Shown: positions 24,701 to 36,089 of the stretch, piece after piece
Numbering within the stretch: position 1 is the first letter of the stretch
Layout: each line of letters opens with the position of its first letter
NCBI GenBank assembly: GCA_008921705.1
Contig: VFFE01007034.1
Span: 874-64,873, forward strand
Reading direction: 5' to 3'
DNA length: 64,000 bases
Origin: Burhinus oedicnemus
Lineage: Eukaryota; Chordata; Aves; Charadriiformes; Burhinidae
Translations under genes and position numbers: made by a program
Notes under the pieces: generated by a model
Seen by the model: the letters and a program-made list of their open reading frames with translations, nothing else
Database searches by the model: none
What the model was told of the DNA's origin: nothing

Positions 24701-27700
24701 GGAAAATTGCACTGGCTGAAGAAGTCAAGGAACCTCCTTTGGAGATTTAAAGGTATGGGAGTACCTGAGGGAGGCTCTGCAACCCCAACAGTTTATACAA
24801 TGCACCTTCCTCACGCAGCTCACTTGACTACAGGTTGTAGCCAGAACATTACGGTCTAAACCGGAATATGTGTATCCGCCATGAAGAGCACAATAACCAG
24901 AATAATACTTTAATCATCATTCAGAGAAGCAGTACCAGTGTCAAAGAGCTATTATGAAAGAATGCCCCAATCACATATCCTTACGAAGTCATATTCAGAA
25001 TTCCTTGTTCGCTTGTGCTAGGACATGAATAAGAACTGCAAATTTGTCTCTAGCATTAGCACAGAGGTACCACCGCACTGGTACATAACTGGTAGATACT
25101 CTATTAGCAGAGAGCTGTTAAACCTGGCGTCGTATTTTGGACTGCTGGTGTAGGGCTCTCACATGACATTCCCTAAAGTGTTTGGGAACCTACCAGCACC
25201 ACCAGCTAATGCTGCAGCTATGCAAAATACTTGTGCTGACAGGGGTCTCACCTGAGGAGGAGGCAAGTGGTGCAGGATGTCCACTGAGCAGGCTGGAGTA
25301 GTTCCCAGCTGTAGTGTCTACATCCAGCATGGCAGACTGGTCACGAGCAATGTCAGGCAATGGAGGCATGGGCAGAAGAGGTGCACTGGAGGTATACATA
25401 AAGGGTATGAGCATGGACCAGAGGACAATACAAGACATTACAACAAAGTATACACTCTTCTAACTATCCTACAATGGGCAAATCCTAGACCACTAGCAGG
25501 TGGAAAGGGAAAACACTGGCTGACCTACGAGTGCAAGGAGAAACAACAGTACTGGGGAATCTAGTCAGGTCACTAGTTTGGAAAGGACAGGCACCAGAGA
25601 CAGTGCCATGAAATCAGTCAGGTGGTCTCCAATCTTTCCCTTAATTTTTCTCTTTTCATTCTGTTTTCTTCACAGGAAGACTTTCGCTTCAGATTGCCAT
25701 AAATACCTCCCCATGGAGACTAATTTCTTCCCTTACTCACTCACTCCCCCTTTAAAGACCATCTATCCTCTCACAAACTCCCTTCCCCTGTCCCCCAATA
25801 ATGTCCCTTGCTCACCTATGAAAGTTGCTAACTTGAATTTCTTCAAAGAAGCCCATGACTTTGTAAGACTGATCTAAGCAAGCAGCATTTCCATTGCCAA
25901 GTGAAAATCCATGGAAATGGAAAGCGATGGTGGGAGAAGGACTGGGATAAAAGAATTCCCAAGTGCACACAAAGCGTCTGACCAGCGCATTCACAGAAAC
26001 TAAAAACGAAGGGGTGATTCCACAGACCTTTCTATCTCATCCCTTGCTGTCTACATGACTTCAGCCAGAGCAATTTCAACAGTTTTATTTCAAAACAGTG
26101 CTACACATTAATCAAAAGCACTTTTAAGAGGGTCACCTACAATTTGCCCAGAAATCCGACAGGCCACGAAGGTCCAACTCAATGGTTAGCTCTCTGTAGC
26201 TTAAATGTAAAGGGGAAATGGCAAAGAAAAATATTTAATTCATTAGGTATCTATTGAGGAGAAATGAGAAAACAAAGTCCCTCACCCGTAACTATCTGAC
26301 CCAAAGGGGACTGACAGAGCTGATGACGTTGGATATTTTTTGCTGCCTTTCACACTCAACTTCTCCAGTTTCCGCCACTTTGCCCTGCGATTCTGAAACC
26401 AGACCTGATAAATGGAAAGAAAGGATGCATTCACAGAGGAAGCCATCTACACATGCGAACACAGGCAACAACTCAGCAATGACTGCCTCCACACATCACC
26501 AGGTGAGGCCAGAAACCTTTCTTCCAGAGAATCTGCAAGATTCATTGCAAACAGAAAGAGAATAACAGCAGAAAGATATCCTCAAACACCAGTCTCCTTA
26601 GTTGCCCATGATCTTCAAACGAGATTAACTCCAACATCCTTAGCCTTTTTTACCTAGCCATCATGTGTCTTATCTTAGGAAATGGGAAGAGACACAGTAT
26701 GCAACCAGACTCCACTGCCATTCTGGGTGGGGTAGTTGGTTATGCAGTGTCCATCTCTGTGAGCTCTCTTCCTTCTCTTGTCACCAGTGGCAGGTGCAGT
26801 CTCTATTCCATTACTCATGAGCTCCTCTTTCCTTCCTACTCATGCTCCTCCTCCCTGCCCCAGTCCCTCTCCGTCAATTTTCTGCACAGAACCACAGTCA
26901 GCACTGTTACCCACACAGCCGTTACCATGATACGCTGTGGTGTTACACCAACAACAGCTGCAATCTCCCTCCTCCTCTCATTGTCGGGGTAGTGGTCTTC
27001 CTGGAACATCTTCTCCAACTCTTCTAGCTGCTCTAGAAATGATTCATTGTTCAAAGAGAGAGAGATGGGGAGTATGTGATAAGAAAACAAAACAACCAAA
27101 AGAAACAAGACAGGGGAAGAACAAAACAGAACATTTTTTACTATACTTAGAAATACGTGAACAGCATAAAAGTTTTATTAAGTAAACCACAAAAATAAAC
27201 AAAAATCTTCTTCCACAGTAAACCAAAGAGCATCGCTAGCGATGCGTCAAACACTAGGCACCCAGCAACTTTTATTTGAAGAAGTCTTCACTCATCTAAT
27301 AGTGCAGAATGCATTGCAACACCAGTTAGAGCAGTTCAGCACGTCCATGCCGTGCTTTCAGTATGGTGAAGGAAACATCAGCGCCATTGGCACTACAAGT
27401 GTCACTATCTGCCAGCGACTTCCCCGATATCTACCTGTACTATAGAAGGTGCGTGACTTCTTCCTGACCGGCGGTAGAGTTACTTGAGAATCCAGAAATT
27501 CTTTTTTTCCCTTGGTCCCATCATGGCTACTTCCGGATTCCAGAACTGAAGGCACCTTGTAGGACTGCTGAGCTGCAGCATAGGCTGAAGTGCATTTGGA
27601 TGATCGGCGAGTAGCTGGGCCACACACATCCTGCTTGCAGAGGTCTCCAGGGATTCCACTAGTTGCTTTCTCAGGACACATTCCATTTCTGTCGTTACTT

Positions 27701-30078
27701 TTTTTCTTCTTTGCCTCCTTTTCAATCCCATCAGAGTAATAGCTCTCACACTGTTCATGTGACCCTGACTGACCTGTGGGCTCCTGTGCAAATTCAACCA
27801 CAGAAAGTGGGGTCACAGCCTTCATGTCACTGAGGAAATGTGACAGCCGCCCACACACTGAGGCAAAGTCGAGCTGGCTGTCAATGGCCACTGAGTCTTG
27901 GGAAGCTGACCCAGTTCCCTGCAGGGTGCAGTATCTTCCATCTTCCTCCACTTTCTTTGCAGGGCTAATCCTATCTTCTCTTCCCAAGGTATTCTCAACA
28001 TCTTCCTTTATAGCTGTGTTTTGGAATGCAGATAGCACACTGCTCCCTGTACCATGCCCACCAACAGCATCAGCATCTACCACAAAGTGCTCTGTATTCA
28101 GCAATGTGTCCTGCTTCTCGTCCTTGCACTCTACAAGGAAAAAATGAAAAACAACACCCCTCACACACCACATGCACATCGTCTAAGCCAGATGTGTCTG
28201 GATGGTGTGAGAAAAAGGGTGTGCCTGGAATGGAAGTTTCAGTTATGGGAGAAGGAAAACACTACACAAAGAAACCCAAGAGTGAAAAGAACTAGAGAGT
28301 TCAAAATAAGGACTGTCACCAGGACAGAGTGCTGCTAGGAAAGCAACAGGAAAGAATCCAATATGGTCAATATGGAGATATTCAAGTAGCTGAGATGAGA
28401 AAAGCCTCATTTTTAGAGTGAAGGTGCCTGCAAATACAACCAACTGTAAACTACAGGAAGAATTAAATCCAGACACAGAGAATAATGGGAAGGTTGCATA
28501 TTACAAATACAGTATTGGGAAAACAGCACTGGGAATAACAAAGGTCTTTGGAATAAGGAACAGAACAAAAATCAATGACTTACCAAGACTAAGTGCCACC
28601 TTACTAAAATAAGCAAAAGAGAAATACAAGCAAAATTCTGGTCTACTGTGTCAGCAGTGATTATCTGACATGACATCACTTTTTGATTTAGAGAGTTTCT
28701 GTTTCTATCATATTCAAGCTGACCAAGCAAAAACCCAACTAATTGTACAAACTTCTAATAACAGCCTTAAATTAGTTTTGTGCAGCTTCAGCCATGACAC
28801 AGACTTAGATAGGTAATGAAATAGCTGACTGAGGACAAAAATAGGTGAAGAAGTCTGACCAAGTTTAACAAAAAGCACAAACTGCATTACAATAAGAGAG
28901 ACTGAATAGCAGAAGACAGGTCAGAAAGAACACAGCAAGAGAAATAATTAAAATAGGCAACAGAATAATAAAGAAGCATTTTACTTTCCCAGCTGGCATA
29001 TACATTTCCAAAAGAAGAAAATATGCTGATTGTCTCAGAATGTGCAATTGCTGCTACTCAAAAAAGGTGACAGTAGAAAAATAAAACCAAAACTACATAT
29101 CTGCCTCTGTCTGGAAAGAGGAAAGTTTGAGCAGACTGTTGGCAGCGTTTCAGCTGTATGTGCCTACAGAGAAACATGGTTGTTTAAATTTTGGGGGAAA
29201 AAGATCTAAAATAATTTCATTTCACTCTGTCCTACTTTTGATATATATTAGTGCAATGCCAAAATAAAGGACTTGCTTTCTGCCTCAGTGTTTCCTTCTT
29301 AAACAATTGTTAATCAAGAAGGAACCCCACAACACCAGTCAGATGGGATAATCTTCATGGAAGTACGAGGGGACACCAGGCTGCTTCCAAGACCTTCTAA
29401 TTTGTTTTTTACAGGATGAAGAGAACTGAATTAGTTGCAGGGGAAAGAGACAGAAGCAGGAAACTATGCAACTATAATAATCTGATCTTGTTAAGCAGCA
29501 ACAGTTTCCACTGCTGATAAATGACATGAAATATCCCGATGGGGAGGGTCAAAAACTGAGTGAGGCAGAAGCTGGCTGTGTTCTATATAATTCCTTTTTC
29601 CACCATCCTCCTCACTGCCTCTGAGCTTGTCTTGCTCATTATGTGAAAAAGCTAGTATTTTCACGTCATCCATTCTGTCACTCATCCTCTGCCTCAAATC
29701 AGGAATAGCATTTTCAGCTTAGTGCTTTGATTTGAGAAGACTTTTTACTTATTTTTATGCAAACATCAGTACGTGCGTACATTACAAAATACATTTCAAA
29801 GTCTTCTGTATGTACCTTGTATCCACAGCAGAGAAAGAGATTGACCCCTGGGAGTTTTATATCATCTACAGGAATATTCCTCCAAGAGAAAGTAAATTGC
29901 TGTCTCTATTTCTAAAACGTATAGCAAAGGCCTGACAACAACTTGGGACAGCCAAAGAAAAAACCTGAAGTGAAAATAAAGTTTGGAGAGAAAGATAAGC
30001 CTTCATGGTATCAAATAGGGACTTACCAAACCACTCCATTCTCCCATCATTCGTATGACAAGAGGCCTGACTGAACAT
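15367..30078 (-). CDS. NOBOX: NOBOX, newborn ovary homeobox transcription factor (complete, multi-exon)
   Basis: Nuclear paired-like homeodomain transcription factor; in mammals it activates oocyte genes during early folliculogenesis. Exons in transcript order: 30078-30027, 28130-27435, 27032-26926, 26404-26286, 25977-25816 (uncertain), 25385-25252, 18763-18493, 17925-17579, 15722-15367. They join in frame to 2244 nt (747 aa); human NOBOX is about 691 aa as I recall. The homeodomain is at about residues 240-299, starting [10 protein letters not shown], with Q50 and N51 in helix 3 ([12 protein letters not shown]). The linker [14 protein letters not shown] and VGVTPQRIM are diagnostic for NOBOX rather than other paired-like factors. 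C-terminal matches to mammalian NOBOX are [12 protein letters not shown] and a GN-containing stretch around QQPSGNA. Skipping the uncertain exon gives 693 aa; adding the 54-nt cassette adds 18. Exon 1 rests on a strong donor and correct phase only. Identity is secure; the exact N terminus and middle are less so. Confidence 0.93.
17579..17925 (-). CDS. NOBOX: NOBOX exon 8
   Basis: 347 nt; acceptor ttctctgcag, donor GCGG|gtaaat. It encodes a Gln/Pro/Tyr-rich activation-type segment ([20 protein letters not shown]) and ends in SSQQPSGNA, matching the mammalian QPPAGN motif. Confidence 0.88.
18493..18763 (-). CDS. NOBOX: NOBOX exon 7
   Basis: 271 nt; acceptor tttattcacag, donor AAGG|gtagga. It contains [19 protein letters not shown] and [11 protein letters not shown], which align with the SPPPVRR...LPLL block of mammalian NOBOX. 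This supports the gene identity independently of the homeodomain. Confidence 0.9.
20469..20522 (-). CDS. NOBOX: Candidate NOBOX cassette exon (54 nt, in frame)
   Basis: Inside the 6.5 kb intron between exons 6 and 7 lies a 54-nt open segment encoding (A)[17 protein letters not shown]. The donor is consensus (TTTTTCAG|gtaagt) and the acceptor is ctgcagaatag. It is phase 1 in and phase 1 out, exactly fitting the flanking exons, so inclusion adds 18 residues without a frameshift. A stronger-looking acceptor 5 nt upstream (ctgcag) would create a stop after exon 6. Confidence 0.5.
25252..25385 (-). CDS. NOBOX: NOBOX exon 6
   Basis: 134 nt encoding [16 protein letters not shown] through [15 protein letters not shown]. 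Acceptor tacctccag, donor TCAG|gtgaga. It enters in phase 2 and leaves in phase 1, consistent with both neighbours. The proline-rich composition resembles the same part of mammalian NOBOX. Confidence 0.8.
25816..25977 (-). CDS. NOBOX: NOBOX exon 5 (uncertain, symmetric 162-nt exon)
   Basis: The open stretch reads from [16 protein letters not shown] to [11 protein letters not shown] and ends at a good donor (CATAG|gtgagc) in phase 2, matching exon 6. The only acceptor giving the phase required by exon 4 is ggtcag at 25978. The better-looking acceptor tttttag at 26000 would shift the frame. Exon 4 also fits exon 6 directly, so this exon may be alternative or absent from transcripts. Confidence 0.5.
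26286..26404 (-). CDS. NOBOX: NOBOX exon 4 (recognition helix)
   Basis: It begins [15 protein letters not shown], the DNA-recognition helix with Gln50 and Asn51, then a Lys/Ser-rich linker. Acceptor tttatcag|GTC; donor CGG|gtgagg; phase 2 out. Gln50 fits the TAATT-type sites reported for mammalian NOBOX. Confidence 0.95.
26926..27032 (-). CDS. NOBOX: NOBOX exon 3 (homeodomain helices 1-2)
   Basis: It encodes [20 protein letters not shown] and onward to VGVTPQRIM, ending exactly after Met46 of the homeodomain at a phase 0 donor (ATG|gtaacg). An intron at 46/47 is characteristic of paired-class homeoboxes. Confidence 0.95.
27435..28130 (-). CDS. NOBOX: NOBOX exon 2 (N-terminal region and start of homeodomain)
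   Basis: The acceptor is ttttccttgtag|AG and the donor ACAG|gtagat; 696 nt. It encodes a polar, probably disordered 231-residue stretch and ends in the homeodomain N-terminal arm and start of helix 1, [10 protein letters not shown]. The last base G joins AG of the next exon to make Glu. Confidence 0.9.
30027..30078 (-). CDS. NOBOX: NOBOX exon 1 (start codon exon)
   Basis: ATG at 30078 opens a 17-codon segment, [17 protein letters not shown] plus one base, ending at a consensus donor (TTTG|gtaagt). The phase 1 end joins exon 2 as a Glu codon. A possible acceptor (tctaaaag) lies 12 bases upstream of the ATG, so a separate 5' UTR exon in the CpG island is possible. There is no domain to confirm it. 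Confidence 0.55.
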
Positions 30079-30514
30079 CACTTTGTCCCACTTTTAGATA
30101 AACATAACCTTAAGTAGAAGGGATTTTAACTGTCTGGGAACATCATACATATAGAGTCTAGAACACCTAAGCTGCTGAAGGTGCATGAGCAGGAAGCGGA
30201 GTCATCTATTTCTTTTCACAACCACCTCCTTAGACATTTCTTGAACAAGGTAACCGCTTGCGCAGCAAGATTTTTAAGGTTGTTTGGAGCATTTGCTACA
30301 AAGCAGCCTGAACACATGCACAGGGAGAAACATCAGCTTCACAGCTCCACCCATGCAAGCCCAGAAGAGGAGGAAAACTGGACAGCGAGTGAAGGTGCTA
30401 AGTGCCAGCAGCCCAGAAACCCAGCGGCAGCGGGAACCCCTTAGTGTGATACGAAGGGAAGACCACCTGCCCACAACCCTCAACCCGGCTTGCCAGGCGC
30501 TTTTACAAGCCAGG

Positions 30515-31395
30515 TGACATGAGGGTCACGCAGGCAGCGGGCCGAGCAGCAGCCCATTGCCCCAAATCCCCCCGAGCACTCCTGGCAAAATGGCGGCTTC
30601 CCCTCAAACCCAGGGTGACGCGGGGCCGCCTGCCCAAGGCCAGGAGGCGTAGGCAGGGGCTAATGGCTGCCGGCCCTCGCCGCCACAGCCCGCACGGCGG
30701 GCCCGCTGCACAGGTAACAGCCTGGAGGAGGCGACAGGGTCGTTATCCTCCACCGGGGCTGCTCATTAGGCTCATTGCCGGGTGCCTCCCCCCCCAGTCA
30801 TTAATGAGAGCCAGCGCCCCGGCCCCGCGGCGCGGCCCGGCCCTTACCCGGCCCTTTGGGCGCCCGCTCCTCCTCCGCGCCCGCCCCGTCCATGCCGGCT
30901 CGGCGGCGGCGCGTCCGGCTCAGCCGGGTTAATGCCCCGCCCGGCGGCGAGCCCCGCGCGGACTGCGGCCGCCGGCCCTGGCCGGCTCATCAAGGCCACC
31001 TGGGCGGCCGGTGACCCTCGGGGGAGAGCGGGGCCGAGGTTACCTGACCAACCTACCTCAGGGCGGGCGGGGAGCGGCAGAGGCGGGCTCCCCCGGTGCG
31101 CGGCGGCCGCCACACCCGCAGGTAACGGGACCGCAGCCCCGGGAGCCCCTCCGCCTCGGCGGCGGAGGTGGGCCGGCGGCTGGGGCGGCCCCCCCGCTCG
31201 GCGCCCGTTGCGGCGGTGGGGGGCTCGCGTCGCCCGCCTTCCTTCTGCCCCCCCTCAGGATGGCAGGATGGCCGAGGGGAGCCATCTCCCGGGGGTGGCC
31301 CCTGCTCCTTCGCAGCGTGGGCGCGGGGGACCAGAGAGTCGGTTTCCGAGGGGAGAGGAACCTGGCCCCCACCACGTAGGGTACAGAAATGTTTC
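30515..31395. promoter_or_regulatory. CpG island upstream of NOBOX
   Basis: Roughly 0.9 kb of very GC-rich, CpG-dense sequence, densest at 30780-31260, contrasting sharply with the AT-rich flanks. It starts about 440 bp upstream of the NOBOX ATG, so it is the best promoter candidate for NOBOX. Donor-like sites occur on both strands: CAG|gtaac on minus at about 31043, and CAG|gtaac on plus after 30711 and 31121. A divergent plus-strand transcript is therefore conceivable. Long ORFs inside it are a by-product of high GC. Confidence 0.75.
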
Positions 31396-31399
31396 TGGC

Positions 31400-34300
31400 A
31401 CATCTGAGGACGCCTGAGAGACTGTCAGCTCACCTGAGAAGCAGGCTTAAATATCGCTAATAGCATGCCGTGGAAACCCAGATGTTACAAAATTGCATTG
31501 TGTAATATGAATGAGATGAACCTCATTATCTTTCCTCGTGAGCTGGCAGGAAGACACGTTCATTTTTTGATGTGCTCTGGCTGCAGTTGTTTAGCAGTTC
31601 TTCTGATTCTCCATAAACTAGTTGTTGCAAGAAATAAATTACACTTCTTGACTTTTAGGTGCTGTAATTTTGCATCCTTTCAATACTTAACAATTCTTAG
31701 AAAAAACAAGGCTCCTAACAGAGTGGTACCAGGCAGTTGGTGATCTCACACTACTACAAGTGTGGTCATCTGCTCAGGTAACATTTAAAACAGCTTTGTG
31801 TGCTTGCAGGTGTCTACAAGAGATGAAGGGCAGGAGTGAACCAAGCCTGGCTTTTCTGACTTCCTTCTCCTCACATGCAGTTGATGGAGAGACCTGTGCT
31901 GCAACTTAGGTCGAGGTGGTTCCAGAAACCAAGCCTTCTGCTCTTGCATCCTCTGCATGCAGCTTTCCTAATCACTAAGTGAAGGGCAGCCTGCTGTAAA
32001 CACAACTTGTGTGTCTGCAAACAGCAAAGACAGTGCTTGCTTGAAGAATGTGATTTGCTTAATTGCGTTCTGCTGCACCAAGACAGAACATTCTTCGTCC
32101 TCATCTTGGTTATTGGCTCAGTAGCTCATTGCTGGCATGGCACTGTTCTCCTACTGTGCATTTCCCCACCCACCCTGTCTTTGTTTCAAGGTTCACTCTA
32201 GCATTGAAGGTCCTGCTTCTGCAGATGCTTTCACCTGAGAGTAGTTTCATTATGTTAAATGAGTGTAACCTGAAACATGTGTGCCAGCATTTTGGCGACA
32301 GTATAATTAGTCTAACAGTGCACCTGGTTCAGCCACCAAATGCAGGACATGCTGGCTGGAATGTTATTGCAGCTAAAATGGCATTTAATTTGTTAGCAGC
32401 ATTCAGCTGACAAAACACAACTCTGATCTTTGAAGGGATGGGACCTCTTCAATAGTAGATAAAAGCGCAAAGATAAAAATCACTAACTGCTTTAGAGGTT
32501 CCTGGTTCTGATCAAGGTTGTGTTTATTTACTGAACTCTGGTCCTAATGTCAGCTTTTTCTAGTGTTGTGAAAAGGAATAACAACTGTGGAGGATGCTTT
32601 CATTTATTTTCCTTTAGGAGGGACCAACAGCAGTCTCCAGGGCTGTGAGCTTTTTTTTTTTTTAGAGCCACATATGTATTTATGTGTATTTTATACTTTT
32701 TTATAAGGAAAAAATGGCAGCAGTCATAACATTTGATTTTCAGACATAAACCATGAATTTCTCAGATTCTCAACAAAACTTTTTAAATGTAGTTCATGCT
32801 TCTATTTCATTGCTGTTCCTACCACACAAAAGAAATGAGTGTAACTGCCCTCTAAAGGTTGCCTTTAATTTTTTTTTTTCATTATAGAAATACTGAATTT
32901 CTTTTGTCCAGATACACCAAATATCAGTCTCCACAGGTTCCTGTGGAAGATTATGGTTTCTTCATGCTTCAGTTTACAGCCAGCTGTTTAAGATACACTG
33001 GCATCTCCCATACAGTGTTCCTACTCTGCGAACCTTCTTTGGGGATGTTATGAGACAAGTACAGGGATTTGCCTGACAAACTCTACACTTCTGTTTCTGT
33101 TTAATACTGATTTTCTGGGGAATCAGGTTATCCACATTAGATAATGTAGGGAGAGATCCTGACTCATAATTAAGACTGTAATAGGATGCAGCTGATACTC
33201 TGTCAGCTTGATTCCTGCCTCCTGAATGTGCAGTTGTAAGCGATATTGGATTAAGTTTGTACAAACCAAGGAGATGTTAATTAGTTCCAAAAAGCATGAA
33301 GCAATTCAGTGCAGATTTGTTTACAGCTTTTAGTGGCAGGATGGTGCTGGGGCTAAAAATTTAACTAAACAGTGAGAAGTTGAGGCCTACCTGAAATATA
33401 AGAAATCCAAGTAAGCCAGGGTATAAACACATTCTTAGAAGCATAAACTGACCTTTAAATGTTCCTAAACACAGAAAAACCTGATAACAGGAAACAAAGG
33501 CTGCACCTGTGACAGGGAGACATTAACCTTTGATCCAACTAGTTAAACAGTATAGAAGTCCTGTCAATCACAACAACAGTGGCCTTGAAGTTACGTAGCT
33601 CAACAGGAATTTTAACAAGAACATATGGAATTTAACATAGAAACCACACCTTGGGAGACTCTAATAAACAATATGCCTGCCCACTTTTCAGAGTGAAAGT
33701 TGAAAGAGTAAAGAATTCTTGACTTTGAAAATGTTTAAGATTACTTCGTATTTAGAATGGCAATATCTATGGCCTGCTTCCTCATGATACAAGTAGCAAA
33801 GGTGAAGCTGACATGGACATGAGATGCCTCAGACTGCCTGCATAAGAAGACCTTACACGGGCACATACAAAACACTGCCATGGGATCAATTCAGTATCTC
33901 AGTTGAGACATTGGTGATCCTGATGACTTATGTATTGCATAAATTCATGACAGCCTGGGACAAGCAGGTATTCTGGATTTCTGAACATTCATGGGTCTTG
34001 GTAAGGATAACTTATGTTACTTACTTTAGTTTGAGGTAGGGCTTTGCTTTTGTTCTTAGCTAGGGACCAACTTCAGTTCTAGGGAAAAAAAGTGTCGGCA
34101 GATTGTAGGCTGGACCATATATTAAAAGACAATCGAATAATTGCATACTGTCTTACTGGTATAGTGGACTGGACTCCCAGACTCCCATCTTCTATAGGTC
34201 ATCCCTTTAGCTTACCTTGATATACTGATGACTAACACCACTATGGAACCTGCAGCAGCCGTCACTTCAGGGCTGGTGATAATGCTCTGAAGAATCTTAG

Positions 34301-34510
34301 GATAGAGCTGGTAAAGCAAGCGTTCTTCACTGCCTCTGCTAAGTATAGCTATTTGTACTTAATATTCACTTAGAAAGGAGAGTTATATTGAAAAAAAATG
34401 AAAATACTGAATATATAGTCAGTAAATATTGAATTACTTAGCTTTTCATCTCAAATATAAGTAACAAGGAAAGCAGAAAGTTTTTTGTTTTAACTGGAGA
34501 AGTGCATGAG
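31400..34510. other. Intergenic between ARHGEF5 and NOBOX
   Basis: AT-rich, with T-runs at about 32650 and 32868. No exon or recognisable mobile element. It could hold introns or exons of a plus-strand transcript from the CpG island, but I see no specific support. Confidence 0.5.
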
Positions 34511-34516
34511 TTTATT
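34511..34516 (-). terminator. Candidate ARHGEF5 polyadenylation signal
   Basis: The first AATAAA I see on the minus strand after the stop, about 1.4 kb downstream. Weak evidence; no downstream element was assessed. Confidence 0.25.
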
Positions 34517-35529
34517 AGAACTAGAAGCAACTTTTTTTTTAAATCCAGCTAAAATTATTGATATAAATAGGCTGTAATACGCTATACTAGATACAACGTA
34601 AATGGGAATTAAAGGCAGAATATTACAGAGATAGAAAGCCGGAGATATGAAGTAACTAATTCTTCAAATACATCAAATGCAAGAAGGCTACACATTGCTT
34701 TCTTTGGTGTATTGATTCTTATACTTGATCTTGCATTGACTGAACTGAACGCAAACACTTTAACACAGAAACAGTATTTTACAGTTGAAGGCATGTCCTC
34801 AAATAGACAGGTTCTGCACAAAAGCAGGACTGCATGTAAACTGGACTTAAAACCAGAGAGTTCTAAAAAAGAACAAAGTCCCTGGTACATATTTTGACTT
34901 TATCTACAGTGGCTAAATATCTTAGTGTTTTCTATAAGTGTGCAAAATGGTGCATGCAATACCACATCAGCTATCAGATTAAGAGCAGCAGGAAAGTGCC
35001 ACTTCATTGCATATGCCTAGTCATGGTTACTTTGTACAGGGGATGTACCAACACATAATAAAAATCTTTGTGAAAAGTCACTGTTCTGCTTTGAGTGGGA
35101 GGCAGAGTAAGAAAGGGTCATTTCAGATGGCTTACTGGGACACTTTTTCAGAAAACAGGTGACTGTTGTGAAACAGATTGTTCAGCTTGATACCTCTCTT
35201 AAGGTGGGGGAAATCATCACAGTGGTTTCTGAAAACTTTGCTTAACTCAAGTGGATTTTCTAATACTGTCAAGGACTCTTAACAGTATGCTGAGACTGAG
35301 TAAAATTTAGGTACAATGAAGCATTTGCCTATCTAAAAAACAGTAGACTTGCACGATCAAATAGATAAATTGATCTAAATGGCAATTACACTATGGAGAT
35401 CAATACCATCAAGATATCAAAAGGATATTCAAATGGAAAACTCTCCTCAACTATATTGTGCTTTGCACTTAGCACCTTCCTTCTCAGGAACTCAAAGCTC
35501 TTAGTATGCTAATACTAGTGAATTTAGCC

Positions 35530-35690
35530 TCACAACATCTGGTGAGGTAGGTACCCATTTCACAGATGGGAAAACTGAGGCAGAATTCCAAAGTGACTTG
35601 CCCAAGGTCCTGCAACTTGTCAGTGGCAAAACCAGGAATATATTTTCAAAAGTCCATATCCCAGACCTCTGTCCGATTAAAGTCCCTCCC
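35530..35690 (+). repeat. Ancient MIR-like (CORE-SINE) element
   Basis: It carries the MIR core nearly intact: a 'cccatttcacagatgggaaa' block followed by 'actgaggcag', then 'gtgacttgcccaaggtc', 'gtcagtggca' and 'accaggaata'. MIR elements predate the amniote radiation and are rare and usually badly eroded in birds. It lies 250-400 bp downstream of the ARHGEF5 stop, probably in the 3' UTR. Confidence 0.8.
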
Positions 35691-35934
35691 TACTACCACA
35701 ATGCAAGCAATACATGCAACTTTTTTTTCTCCTACTGCTGTCATAGTCCTGGTGACACAGAGGAAGTGAATGATTTTTCCTGATTGAATTCCTGCTTTCT
35801 TTGGCAAAAAGCACCTGGTTCTGTCAAAGTGCTATACTATGCTCTTTGCAGAGGTGTTTCTTCTGAGGCACAATAGAAAAAAAGATGGTTTCCCCATGGC
35901 AGGGAGACTGTACAGGTCCAAACAAAGTAGAGTC

Positions 35935-36089
35935 TTATTTCTTGCAGAAGACCTGCTGCTTGGCATTCTTCACACGTTGCTCCTCCTTCAGGTTCTTCTG
36001 CCGCGCGTGTTTGCTGGAGATGAGTTCCACGTGTTCTGAGGGGAACCAGCCTCTCTCCCGGTCTGAAAGTTTTACTCCTTCCATCCATC
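35935..36089 (-). CDS. ARHGEF5: ARHGEF5 coding exon 14 (SH3 end and C-terminal tail)
   Basis: Encodes [20 protein letters not shown] and VELI, completing the SH3 with the peptide-binding Trp, then the basic tail [14 protein letters not shown], ending in TAA at 35937-35935. Confidence 0.95.

Noticed and set aside
28584..28603. 20-nt mini-exon in NOBOX intron 1 (attttag acceptor, gtaagt donor)
   Set aside because: It would leave phase 0 while exon 2 needs phase 1, so inclusion breaks the reading frame. No other support.
30519..31417. Several long overlapping ORFs (up to 211 codons) on both strands
   Set aside because: They lie in the CpG island, where stop codons are rare because of GC content. 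Translations are Gly/Pro/Arg/Ala-rich with no domain.
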